Shown one piece after another: positions 43,830-52,351 of a stretch of DNA of 64,000 nt. Under the pieces are notes generated by a model, which made no database searches, was not told the origin of the DNA, and was given only the letters and a program-made list of their open reading frames with translations. The stretch's first letter is position 1. Each line of letters opens with the position of its first letter. The position numbers and the translations under genes are program-made. Source of the stretch: Streptomyces sp. MA5143a (GTDB taxonomy: Bacteria > Actinomycetota > Actinomycetes > Streptomycetales > Streptomycetaceae). Location of the stretch: positions 1-64,000 of the forward strand of contig NZ_OLMK01000119.1 of the NCBI RefSeq assembly GCF_900290235.1. Direction: 5' to 3'.

Positions 43830-44768
43830 ATGAGCACCAACGTCCTGCGCACCGCCGACGGCTGGTGGGTCCTCCGCGGCGACCGGGCCGTCCAGGCCGA
43901 CACCAAGGCCGTGACCACCGCTGAACTGCTCGCCGACCGTGACGCCGTACGAGAGGCGGCCCTCTCGGGTGAGGTGGGCACGCCCGTCGCCGACCTGGCG
44001 GCGCTCTCGCCGGTCACCACCCCCTGCCGGGTAGTGGCCCAGATGGTCAACTACCGCAGTCACGCCCGGGACTCGGGCTTCACCGGGGACATCCCGCCCG
44101 CTTTCTTCCGCAAGGCGTCCGGCTCGGTCAGCGGCCCGGGCGAGGCCATCGTCCGCCCCTCCCATGTGAGGTTCCTGGACTACGAGATCGAACTCGGCCT
44201 GGTCATGGGGGCACCGCTGCCCATCGGCACCGTGGTCGAGGAGCGGGACCTGCCGACGTACGTCGCCGGGCTGGTGATCACGAACGACGTCAGCGCCCGC
44301 GAGATCCAGCTGACCAGGACGCAGTTCTACGAGAGCAAGTCCTACCCCACCTTCACGCCGACCGGCCCCCACCTGACCCTGCTGGAGCCGGAGGACTTCG
44401 TCCATCTCCTCGACCTGCGGCTGAAGCTGTCCGTCAACGGCGAGCTGCGCCAGGACCGCACCCTCGCCGACATGATCGTCCGGCCTGCGCAGGCCCTCAC
44501 GCTGCTGGCCCGCTTCCAGACCCTCGACCCCGGCGACCTGCTGCTCACCGGCACCCCCGGCGGCACGGCCCTCAAGGCTCCGCCCAAACCCGTCGAGAAG
44601 ATCGGCGCTCTGCTCCCGCCGGCCCTGAAGTGGAAGTCGTTCTTCAAGTCGCAGGCCAGGAACCCGCGTTATCTGCACTCCGGTGACGTGATCACGGCGA
44701 CGATCGCCACCCCGGACGGCCGGATCGACCTCGGCGAGCAGCGCACCCCCGTCGCCGACCCCCGCTAA
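43830..44768 (+). CDS. FAH-family hydrolase
   Basis: 312 residues. Metal ligands are in FLDYEIELGLVMG, and the family motif is LVITNDVSAREIQLTRTQFYESKSYPTFTPTGP, with GDLLLTGTPGGTA. A ~40-residue insertion near the C-terminus (KPVEKIGALLPPALKWKSFFKSQARNPRYLHSGDV) is longer than in the two other FAH proteins here. It lies 28 bp after the extradiol dioxygenase gene, so it probably hydrolyses that enzyme's product or a later acyl-pyruvate. Confidence 0.86.
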   Translation: MSTNVLRTADGWWVLRGDRAVQADTKAVTTAELLADRDAVREAALSGEVGTPVADLAALSPVTTPCRVVAQMVNYRSHARDSGFTGDIPPAFFRKASGSVSGPGEAIVRPSHVRFLDYEIELGLVMGAPLPIGTVVEERDLPTYVAGLVITNDVSAREIQLTRTQFYESKSYPTFTPTGPHLTLLEPEDFVHLLDLRLKLSVNGELRQDRTLADMIVRPAQALTLLARFQTLDPGDLLLTGTPGGTALKAPPKPVEKIGALLPPALKWKSFFKSQARNPRYLHSGDVITATIATPDGRIDLGEQRTPVADPR

Positions 44769-44787
44769 CACCCGAAGTGAGCCGCAC

Positions 44788-46371
44788 ATGCCCCCCGAAC
44801 ACAACGAGTACGACCTGCCTGTGGTGATCATCGGCGCCGGACCGGTGGGCGTGACCGCCGCCCTCCTCCTGGCCAGGCGCGGAGTCCGCACCGTCGTCCT
44901 GGAACGCCATCAGGACGTCTACCCCCTCCCGCGTGCCGTCGCCACCGACGACGAGGTGCGCAGGATCCTCCAGGCGGCGGGTGTGGGGGAGGAGTTCACC
45001 GCGATCGCCCGCCCGGCGAACGGGCTGCGGCTGCTGGACGCCCGGCACCGGGTGATGGCCGAGTTCCGCCGTACCGAGGACGGGCACCACGGCTACCCCC
45101 AGACCAGCATGTTCGACCAGCCCGAACTGGAACGGCTGCTGCGCGACGCCCTCGCCCGGCACCCGGAGTGCGAACTGCGCGGCGGCGCGGAGGTCACCGG
45201 CGTCGGCCCGGACACCACGGGCCCCGTGCGGGTGACCTACCGCGACGGTGGCGGCGAGCACGGGCTGTGGGCTGAGGCGGTGCTGGGCTGCGACGGCGCG
45301 GGCAGCCTCACCCGCGAGGCCGTCGGCGCCGTATGGGAGGACCTGCGCTTCGAGGAACGCTGGAGGGTCATCGACGTCCGGACCAAGGCCGACGTGCGCT
45401 GCTGGGAGGGCGTCGACCAGGTCTGCGACCCGCGCCGCCCGGCGACCTTCATGCGCGTCGGCGAGGACCGCTACCGCTGGGAGTTCCGGCTCGGGGACCC
45501 CGCGGTGCCGGTGCGCGAGCTGATCGCCCCGTGGTTGCCACCGTCGTACGACGGGGACTTCGACGTCGTCCGTGACACGCAGTACACCTTCCGGGCACTG
45601 ATCGCCGACCGGTGGCGCAGCGGCCGGGTCTTCCTCCTTGGCGATGCGGCCCACCTCACCCCTCCGTTCATCGGGCAGGGCCTGTGCACGGGACTACGGG
45701 ACGCCTACAACCTCACCTGGAAGCTCGCCCGCGTCCTGCGACAGGGCGCGGACGAAAGACTGTTGGACACGTACGAGAGCGAGCGAAAGCCGCATGCCCG
45801 GCATGTGATCCGGCTGGCGGTCGCCATGGGCTGGGCCATGACCGGCGGCCAGGACGGTGCCGCGGCGGTGCGCCGCAGGCTCCTGGCCGCGGCCTGCCGC
45901 ATCCCCGGGCTCACCACGGCGGCGGGCCGCGATCTCAGTCCGCCCCTGACCGCCGGGCCGCTGGTGCGGCGCCGTACCCGCCGGGGCCTCGTGGGCACCC
46001 ACTGCCCGCAACCGTGGGTGAGTGTCGCAGGAAGACGCGTCCGTTTCGACGAGCTGCTCGGTGATTCCTTCGCCGTTCTGACCGCAGCGGACCCCTGGCC
46101 CTCGCTGAGCGCGCTCACCCACGCCCTCGGCGTGCGGGCGATCACCGTGGCCGATGTCGACGATGACGGCACCCTCGCCGCCTGGCTGCGCGCCGGCCGG
46201 GCGGACGCCGTACTGCTGCGCCCCGACCGTGTCGTCCTGGACGTCGTTCCCGCCGGGGGCTTCGACTTCACCGGCACCGCCGCCTGGGCGCCCCTCCTGT
46301 CCACCACCCGCAGCCCCCACCCTCTCCGACGGACCGCCGGCACAAGCCTGCTGAGGAGCGCCACACGATGA
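44788..46371 (+). CDS. FAD-dependent aromatic hydroxylase, MhpA-like
   Basis: 527 residues. FAD motifs are VVIIGAGPVGVTAALLLARRG at the start, LGCDGAGSLTR, and GDAAHLTPPFIGQGLCTGLRDAYNLTWKL. The sequence resembles 3-(3-hydroxyphenyl)propionate hydroxylase, which adds a hydroxyl next to an existing one to make the catechol for extradiol cleavage. It therefore acts just before the dioxygenase of the same operon. The start has GAAGTGAG upstream, and the stop overlaps the next ATG. Confidence 0.88.
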   Translation: MPPEHNEYDLPVVIIGAGPVGVTAALLLARRGVRTVVLERHQDVYPLPRAVATDDEVRRILQAAGVGEEFTAIARPANGLRLLDARHRVMAEFRRTEDGHHGYPQTSMFDQPELERLLRDALARHPECELRGGAEVTGVGPDTTGPVRVTYRDGGGEHGLWAEAVLGCDGAGSLTREAVGAVWEDLRFEERWRVIDVRTKADVRCWEGVDQVCDPRRPATFMRVGEDRYRWEFRLGDPAVPVRELIAPWLPPSYDGDFDVVRDTQYTFRALIADRWRSGRVFLLGDAAHLTPPFIGQGLCTGLRDAYNLTWKLARVLRQGADERLLDTYESERKPHARHVIRLAVAMGWAMTGGQDGAAAVRRRLLAAACRIPGLTTAAGRDLSPPLTAGPLVRRRTRRGLVGTHCPQPWVSVAGRRVRFDELLGDSFAVLTAADPWPSLSALTHALGVRAITVADVDDDGTLAAWLRAGRADAVLLRPDRVVLDVVPAGGFDFTGTAAWAPLLSTTRSPHPLRRTAGTSLLRSATR

Positions 46372-48335
46372 CCGTGCCCAGCCCTTTCACGACGCCTGAT
46401 CCGCAGGCCGTCGCGGACAGCAACATCATGGACTTCGCCCGCCACGCCGGCATGGCGGGCTCCGACTACGCCGCCCTGCACCGGTGGTCGGTCACCGACC
46501 TGGAGGGCTTCTGGGGGGCGGTGTGGGAGTACTTCGACATCGACGCCGACACTGCCTACGAGCGGGTCCTGGCGGAGGAGCGGATGCCCGGCGCCCGCTG
46601 GTTTCCCGGCGCCACGCTCAACTACGCCCACCACGCCCTGCGTAATCTCGCCGACGACGACGTGGCGATCATCGCCCTCGACGAGACCGGCTCCTGCTAC
46701 GAGGTGACCGCGAGCCGCCTGCGTGCCCAGGTCGCGTCGGTCGCCGCGACCCTGCGCGACCTGGGTGTCGGCGAGGGGGACCGCGTGGTGGGGTACCTGC
46801 CCAACACCCCGCACGCGATCGTCGCGTTCCTCGCCACCGCGAGCCTGGGTGCCGTGTGGTCGGTGTGCGGACAGGACTACGCCCCCAAGGCCGCCGCCGA
46901 CCGGTTCGCACAGCTCGAACCCACCGTGTTGATCGCCGCCGACGGCTACCTGTTCAACGGCACCACCCACGACCGCCGCGACGCCACCCTCGAACTCGCC
47001 GGACAGCTGCCGACGTTGAAAGCGACCCTGCTGGTCGACCACGTGGGCCTGCCGTGGCCGTCGAGAACGTACCCGTCGCTGGTCGTCCCCTGGGAGGACG
47101 CCTCGACCCGCTCCGAGGAACTCACCTGCGCACCGGTGCCGTTCGACCACCCGCTGTGGGTGGTGTTCTCCTCCGGCACCACCGGCCTGCCCAAGGGCAT
47201 CGTCCACGGCCACGGCGGTGTTCTGCTGGAGCACCTCAAAACCCTCGGCCTGCACTCCGATCTCGGTCCTGGCGAACGGCTCCTGTGGTACACCACCACC
47301 CATTGGATGATGTGGAACCTGGTCGCCTCCACGCTGCTGACCGGCGCCACGACCTGCACCTACGACGGCAGCCCGGCGCCCCTGGCCCAGCCCGACATCC
47401 TGTGGAAGCTGGCCGCCCGCCACCGGGTGACCGTCTTCGGCACCAGCCCCCAGTACCTGCTGGGCATGGCCAAGTTCGGCATCGACCCCTCGGTGCACGA
47501 CCTGTCGTCGATCCGCGTGGTCGGCTGCACAGGCTCCGCCCTGCCGGCTTCCGCCTACCCCTGGGTCCGTGAGCACGTCGGCGCCCACGTGCTGCTGGCC
47601 TCGATCAGCGGTGGCACGGACGTCGTCTCCGCCTTCGCGGGCAGCGCGCCCAACACCCCCTCGTGGGCCGGGGAGTTGTCCGCACCGCACCTGGGAGTGG
47701 CGCTGGCCGCGTACGACGGCGAGGGCATTCCGGTGGTGGGCCAGGTCGGCGAACTGGTCGTCACCCGCCCGATGCCGTCGATGCCGCTGTACTTCTGGAA
47801 CGACGCCGACGGCACCCGCTACCGCGACGCCTACTTCTCCTTCTATCCCGGCGTGTGGCGGCACGGCGACTGGATCACGGTCACCGGTCACGGCTCGGTG
47901 ATCGTCCACGGCCGCTCCGACAGCACGCTCAACCGCAACGGCGTCCGGCTCGGCAGCGCCGACATCCACGACGTCGACGAACGCCTTCCGGAGATCGCCG
48001 AGGCCCTCGTCATCGGCGCCGAGGAACCCGACGGCGGCTACTGGATGCCGCTGTTCGTGGTGCTGGCCGCCGGAGCCGAACTGAACGACACGCTCCGCGA
48101 CCGCATCCGTGCAGCCATCCGCAGTGGCGCCTCACCCCGTCACGTCCCCGACGAGATCCTCGAAGTGCCCGGGATCCCGCACACCCGCACCGGCAAGAAG
48201 CTCGAGGTCCCCGTCAAGCGCATCCTTCAAGGCGCCCCGGTCGAGCAGGTCGTCAACCTGGCCGCCGTGGACGCCCCCCACCTCATCGACTACTACGCCC
48301 GACTGGGCGCCGAGCACCAGGACAGATCGGCATGA
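46368..48335 (+). CDS. Acetoacetate-CoA ligase (acetoacetyl-CoA synthetase)
   Basis: 655 residues, the normal length of the acetoacetyl-CoA synthetase branch of acyl-AMP-forming ligases. The ATP/AMP motif is VVFSSGTTGLPKGIVHGHGG, followed by FGTSPQYLLGMAKFGIDPS, ISGGTDVVSAF and the C-terminal lysine region HTRTGKKLEVPVKRIL. It activates acetoacetate for central metabolism. Its place here, with an extradiol dioxygenase and FAH hydrolases, suggests the ring-opening route releases acetoacetate. It overlaps both neighbours (ATGA). Confidence 0.9.
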   Translation: MTVPSPFTTPDPQAVADSNIMDFARHAGMAGSDYAALHRWSVTDLEGFWGAVWEYFDIDADTAYERVLAEERMPGARWFPGATLNYAHHALRNLADDDVAIIALDETGSCYEVTASRLRAQVASVAATLRDLGVGEGDRVVGYLPNTPHAIVAFLATASLGAVWSVCGQDYAPKAAADRFAQLEPTVLIAADGYLFNGTTHDRRDATLELAGQLPTLKATLLVDHVGLPWPSRTYPSLVVPWEDASTRSEELTCAPVPFDHPLWVVFSSGTTGLPKGIVHGHGGVLLEHLKTLGLHSDLGPGERLLWYTTTHWMMWNLVASTLLTGATTCTYDGSPAPLAQPDILWKLAARHRVTVFGTSPQYLLGMAKFGIDPSVHDLSSIRVVGCTGSALPASAYPWVREHVGAHVLLASISGGTDVVSAFAGSAPNTPSWAGELSAPHLGVALAAYDGEGIPVVGQVGELVVTRPMPSMPLYFWNDADGTRYRDAYFSFYPGVWRHGDWITVTGHGSVIVHGRSDSTLNRNGVRLGSADIHDVDERLPEIAEALVIGAEEPDGGYWMPLFVVLAAGAELNDTLRDRIRAAIRSGASPRHVPDEILEVPGIPHTRTGKKLEVPVKRILQGAPVEQVVNLAAVDAPHLIDYYARLGAEHQDRSA

Positions 48336-48685
48336 CCACCGCACACATCACCCTCGCCGTCGCACTCTCACTGATCTTCCTCTCCTTCGGAACGGCGAAG
48401 ATCGCCGCCGTCGCGTTCATGCGTCAGGCAGCCGCGCACCTCGGCATGTCACTGACCCTCTACCGCGTGATCGGTGCACTGGAGATCGCCGGAGCCGCCG
48501 GTCTGCTGCTCGGCCTGGCCTCGGCTCCGCTCGGCGTGGCTGCCGCTGCCGGGCTGACTCTGCTCATGATGGCTGCCGCCGTGGTCCACCTGCGTCACGG
48601 TGACCCGCCCGCGCGAGCCCTGCCCGCGGCCGTACTGGCCCTGACGGCGATGGCATACGCCGGGGCGGCCCTCGCCGCCGGCTGA
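48332..48685 (+). CDS. DoxX-like four-helix membrane protein
   Basis: 117 residues with four hydrophobic helices: ITLAVALSLIFLSFGTAKI, ALEIAGAAGLLLGLA, GVAAAAGLTLLMMAAAVV and AAVLALTAMAYAGAAL. This is the DoxX/DoxD-like small membrane protein layout; the function of such proteins in catabolic operons is unclear. The ATG overlaps the synthetase stop. It ends the operon. Confidence 0.78.
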   Translation: MTTAHITLAVALSLIFLSFGTAKIAAVAFMRQAAAHLGMSLTLYRVIGALEIAGAAGLLLGLASAPLGVAAAAGLTLLMMAAAVVHLRHGDPPARALPAAVLALTAMAYAGAALAAG

Positions 48686-48858
48686 CCGCCCGGAGTGCGC
48701 GACGGTATCGAGCGGGGGCTGGTGATGCCCGAGGGCTCACGAGTCTCCCGTTCGGCGAGCAAGGCGTTCCGGCGCCGGCCACTCGTACTGCACCGCGTCG
48801 CTCAGGCGCCATCGGCCGCCGACGGCCAGGCGGCAAGGAGTGAAAACATCGGCAGTTC

Positions 48859-48929
48859 TGATGATTTCATCGCTCTGATTCTGACGTAACCCTTGACGCT
48901 TGATTCCATCAAGCTTGAGTATTTCATCA
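48859..48929 (+). promoter_or_regulatory. Promoter with two TetR-type operators (copy B)
   Basis: TGATGATTTCATCG (48859-48872) and TGAGTATTTCATCA (48916-48929) flank a -35 TTGACG (48893-48898) and a -10 GAGTAT (48917-48922), the same layout as at 42562-42629. Between them is a 15-nt palindrome CTTGATTCCATCAAG (48899-48913). The 48686-49085 gap also holds a ~150-nt leader to the P450 start and no gene. Confidence 0.8.
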
Positions 48930-49085
48930 TTACGGCGCCGTCGCGCTGACGCCGCCCGTTCGTGCGCAACGGACGAGGAGCGAGCACCACCCCGCTGCGC
49001 TCCCGCCAGCCGTCCATCGACCTGCCCCCCCCCGCACGCACCGCCCTGCCTCCGCTCCCTCGCAGCTCCTTCAGGAGGGCTCCTC

Positions 49086-50270
49086 ATGCCCATGCGTACG
49101 CAGATCCCCGTATACCACCCCGATCTGTATGCGGCCTCGGCCATCCGTGACACCTATCCGCACTACGCCGCGCTGCGCGAACTCGGCCCCGTGGTCCACC
49201 TGAGCAAGCACAAGGTCTACGCACTGCCGCGCTACGCCGAGTGCAAGCAAGTACTGCTGGACGACGACACCTTCGTCTCCTCCGGTGGCGTCGCCCTCAA
49301 CCCAGTTGCCAACCGTGTGGGTCAGGGCACCACGCTGTTCAGCGACGGCGAGGACCACGCTCGCCGCCGCTCCCTCCTCGCGCACCGCCTTACTCCCCGG
49401 GCGCTGCGCACGATGAAGGACACCGTCGACCAGCAGGCCGCCGCCGTTGTCGAGGACGCCGTGACCCGCCGGACGGTCGATGCCGTCGAGGTCGCCACGG
49501 CGCTGCCGATGTCCGTCGTCCCCGACCTGGTCGGCTGGCCCCGCCAGGGCCGTGAGCACCTGCTGCGCTGGGCCGGCGCCACCTTCGACGCACTGGGCCC
49601 GCTCAACCGCCAGGCGGCGCGCACGCTTCCCGCGTCCCTCGGCATGCTGCGCTACGCGCGCGGTGTCGTGCGCGACCGGTCCGTGTTGGACGGCAGCATG
49701 GGCCATGACCTGCTGCGCGCCGCCGACGAGGGCCAGATCATGCCCGCGGAGTGCGTCACCATGATGATCGACTACCTGGCGCCCTCCCTGGACACCACCA
49801 TCAGCGCCATCTCAAGTGCCCTGTACCTGTTCGCCGTTCACCCCGAACAGTGGCGCCTGTTGAAGGCAAACCCGGACCTCGTCCCGAAAGCGGTCAACGA
49901 GGTCGTCCGTTACGAATCCCCGATCCGGGCCTTCTCCCGGACCGCCGCCCACGACACGGAACTCGCCGACATACCTCTCCCCAAGGGCTCCCGGGTACTG
50001 GTCCTCTACGGCTCCGCCAACCGCGACCCGCTGGAGTGGGACGACCCGGACACCTTCGACATCCGCCGCGACGCAGCCCGCCAACTCGGCTTCGGGCAGG
50101 GCACCCACGGCTGCGCCGGCCAGGGCCTGGCCCGCATGGAGACCTCCGCGATCCTGCGCGCCCTGGTCGAACGCGTCGACCGCATCGAGGTGACCGGCCC
50201 ACCCCAGTGGGCCCTGAACAACGTCATCCACCGCCTCGAGCGCCTGCCGCTCGAACTCATCCCCGCCTGA
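49086..50270 (+). CDS. Cytochrome P450, CYP199-like
   Basis: 394 residues. The haem loop is GFGQGTHGCAGQGLARME with Cys343, the I-helix YLAPSLDTTISAISS, the K-helix NEVVRYESPIRAFSRTAA, and the end LNNVIHRLERLPLELIP. This is the same CYP199-like type as the P450s at 23865 and 27271; likely substrates are para-substituted aromatic acids. CAGGAGGG lies 8 nt before ATG 49086. It is followed by its own ferredoxin and reductase. Confidence 0.9.
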   Translation: MPMRTQIPVYHPDLYAASAIRDTYPHYAALRELGPVVHLSKHKVYALPRYAECKQVLLDDDTFVSSGGVALNPVANRVGQGTTLFSDGEDHARRRSLLAHRLTPRALRTMKDTVDQQAAAVVEDAVTRRTVDAVEVATALPMSVVPDLVGWPRQGREHLLRWAGATFDALGPLNRQAARTLPASLGMLRYARGVVRDRSVLDGSMGHDLLRAADEGQIMPAECVTMMIDYLAPSLDTTISAISSALYLFAVHPEQWRLLKANPDLVPKAVNEVVRYESPIRAFSRTAAHDTELADIPLPKGSRVLVLYGSANRDPLEWDDPDTFDIRRDAARQLGFGQGTHGCAGQGLARMETSAILRALVERVDRIEVTGPPQWALNNVIHRLERLPLELIPA

Positions 50271-50311
50271 ACCCGCCGCTCGACCGATCGAGGACAGCTG
50301 AGGACAGCACC

Positions 50312-50509
50312 ATGAAGATCTCCGTCGACCACCCCCGCTGCGAAGGCCACGGCCTGTGCGCCGACCAGGCCCCTGACATCTTCAGCCTGGACGACGACGC
50401 CGAACTCACCTACCGCTTCGAGGGCACCGACATCCCCGACGAGCACCGGCCCGCCGCCCGCGCGGCCGTCAACGCCTGCCCGGTCGCCGCCCTGCGAGTC
50501 CTGCCGTGA
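50312..50509 (+). CDS. P450-type ferredoxin, [3Fe-4S]/[4Fe-4S] single-cluster
   Basis: 65 residues. Ligands are C10 and C16 (RCEGHGLC, with His13 in place of the fourth Cys) and C56 in ACPVAALRV. It is closely similar in plan to the ferredoxin at 28458. It carries electrons from the reductase that overlaps its stop codon (GTGA) to the P450 just upstream. Confidence 0.88.
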   Translation: MKISVDHPRCEGHGLCADQAPDIFSLDDDAELTYRFEGTDIPDEHRPAARAAVNACPVAALRVLP

Positions 50510-51663
50510 CCGCACCGCGCTCGGTGCTCATCGTCGGCGAATCCCTCGCCGGCACCACTGCCGCCCGCCACCTGCGCACCCTCGGCTACGCCGGACCGGT
50601 CGCACTTGTCGGTGCCGAGGAGCACGGCCCCTACTCCCGCCCGCCCCTGTCCAAGACGGTCCTGAAGGACCCGGCCGCGGACCAGACCCTGGGCCTGGCC
50701 CTCGACGGCCTCGACGCCGACGTCATCCGCTCGCCCGCCGTCGCAGCCGACACCCGCCGGCGCACCGTCACGACCGCCGACGGCCGCCAGATCGGCTATG
50801 ACGCGCTGATCGTCGCCACCGGCGCGGACGCCCGCCGACTCGCCGCCCCCGGGCAACGGGGCGAACTCGTCCTGCGCACCCTGGACGACGCCCGCCTGCT
50901 CCGGGCCCGCCTGGCGGACGCCGGTTCGGCGATCGTGGTCGGCGCCGGCTTCCTCGGTATGGAGGTGGCCGGCGCCTGCGCCGCCCGAGGCATCCCGGTG
51001 ACCGTCGTGGACGCCGACCGGCCGCTGCAACGCATCCTCGGCGACCACCTGTCCGCCGAGATCACCGCACGTGCCGCAGCACACGGCATCCGCTTCGTAC
51101 AGGCCACCGGCTTCGCCACCCTGACCGGCGACCCCGTGGGCGGCGTGGCGCTCCCGGACGGCACCGAGCTCACCGCGGACCTGGTGGTCACCTGCGCCGG
51201 AGAAGTACCGTGCGTCGGCTGGCTGACGGGGACGGGCCTCGCCGGCCGCCTCGGCGTCGGCATCGACGATGCCTGCGCCACCACCGTGCCCGGCGTGTTC
51301 GCCGCCGGTGACGTCACCTACCTTCGCGGCCACGGCACACAGCCCGACCGGCGTGCGCCCTTCTGGTCCAACGCCGTCGCCCAGGCCAAGACCGCGGCGG
51401 CCTCGGCGCTTGGTCTACCTCCGCCGGAGTCAGCGCAGGACGACTACTTCTGGACCGAGGTCGCCGGTCTCACGGTCAAGATCGTCGGCCGTCTGCCGCT
51501 CCTCGGCGAACCGACCACGGTGCAGGGCAGCGTGGCCGACGGACGCGCACTGCTGACCTGGAGCCATGGCGACGGAACGTCGACGGCGGTCGCCTACGGA
51601 CTACGCAAACCGGTCACCGCACTACGGGCCTTGGCCGCCACGTCTTCGCCGCCGTCCCCGTGA
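50506..51663 (+). CDS. NAD(P)H-dependent ferredoxin reductase
   Basis: 385 residues. The first FAD motif is SVLIVGESLAGTTAARHLRTLG (GESLAG rather than GxGxxG), the NAD site is SAIVVGAGFLGMEVAGACAARG, and the second FAD site is VPGVFAAGDVTYL. It belongs to the rubredoxin/putidaredoxin-reductase group. It completes the second P450 electron chain. The GTG overlaps the ferredoxin stop. Confidence 0.88.
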   Translation: MTAPRSVLIVGESLAGTTAARHLRTLGYAGPVALVGAEEHGPYSRPPLSKTVLKDPAADQTLGLALDGLDADVIRSPAVAADTRRRTVTTADGRQIGYDALIVATGADARRLAAPGQRGELVLRTLDDARLLRARLADAGSAIVVGAGFLGMEVAGACAARGIPVTVVDADRPLQRILGDHLSAEITARAAAHGIRFVQATGFATLTGDPVGGVALPDGTELTADLVVTCAGEVPCVGWLTGTGLAGRLGVGIDDACATTVPGVFAAGDVTYLRGHGTQPDRRAPFWSNAVAQAKTAAASALGLPPPESAQDDYFWTEVAGLTVKIVGRLPLLGEPTTVQGSVADGRALLTWSHGDGTSTAVAYGLRKPVTALRALAATSSPPSP

Positions 51664-52351
51664 CGGCGGCGAATGATCCTCGCAACGTAAGAAGCCACGC
51701 GGCGCCGGCATCGCCGGGGTGCTCTTCCGTGGCGCACCCGGCTGATCACCCCGATCCCTGTGGACAGGCCCGACCTGATCGAGCACCACGCCTGCCTCGG
51801 CGCGCCGTGCTCACAGCCCGGCTACGCCCCCGTACGCCGCACCGGCCGCCCCCTGCACGGCCCGGCCGCGCACTACCGACGACGCCAGCCGAGCGGCTGC
51901 TCCTCCTCACCCAGGAGCAGCCGCTCGGCTGGCGTCGTCGGTGGCGGCGAGGGCACCGGATGCCCAGGCTGCTGGCCACGCGCACCGCCAGGACGACCAG
52001 CGCGCGCACCGACCGCATCAGGCCGGCCCCGGCCACAGTCCCGGTGAGCACCGCTAACCGCACTGCACCGATGCACACCGGCCGCGCGCCGACCACCCCG
52101 CGCCGACGGCGTCCCGCGCACCCCGCGCTGAGCACCAGCTGCACACAGGGGCGCGGTGTCGACGGTCGCGCGAAACTACTCAGCCGGGTACGGATGAACG
52201 TGCCTGGTTCGTTGGCGCCGCGGCCCCCGATCTCCCGGTGGCCCTCCCGTCCGTCGGGCGGAGCCGCGCCGCGAGGTGAGAGCGAGGCCCCATGGCGGAG
52301 CGATGCCCGCAGCGCCGATGAGTTTCGGGGACGGGGCCGGTCTGCACAGGT
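51664..52351. other. Intergenic region with long hairpin, no gene seen
   Basis: 688 bp between the reductase and the alpha/beta hydrolase. Apart from the 30-bp inverted repeat listed separately I see no supported reading frame. One minus-strand frame near 51930-52130 looks weakly hydrophobic (LAVLTGTVAGAGLMRSVRALVVLAV) but has no start or family match. Confidence 0.45.
51875..51942. repeat. Perfect 30-bp inverted repeat, 8-nt loop
   Basis: Arms 51875-51904 and 51913-51942 are exact reverse complements; the loop is CCTCACCC. A stem this long and perfect lies about 210 nt after the second P450 operon. It could terminate or stabilise that transcript, or be the mark of a recent duplication/insertion event. 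Confidence 0.85.

Noticed and set aside
45705..47969. 754-residue minus-strand frame opposite the MhpA-like and acetoacetyl-CoA synthetase genes
   Set aside because: Gly/Val/Arg-rich antisense shadow; the plus-strand genes have all catalytic motifs and overlapping starts.
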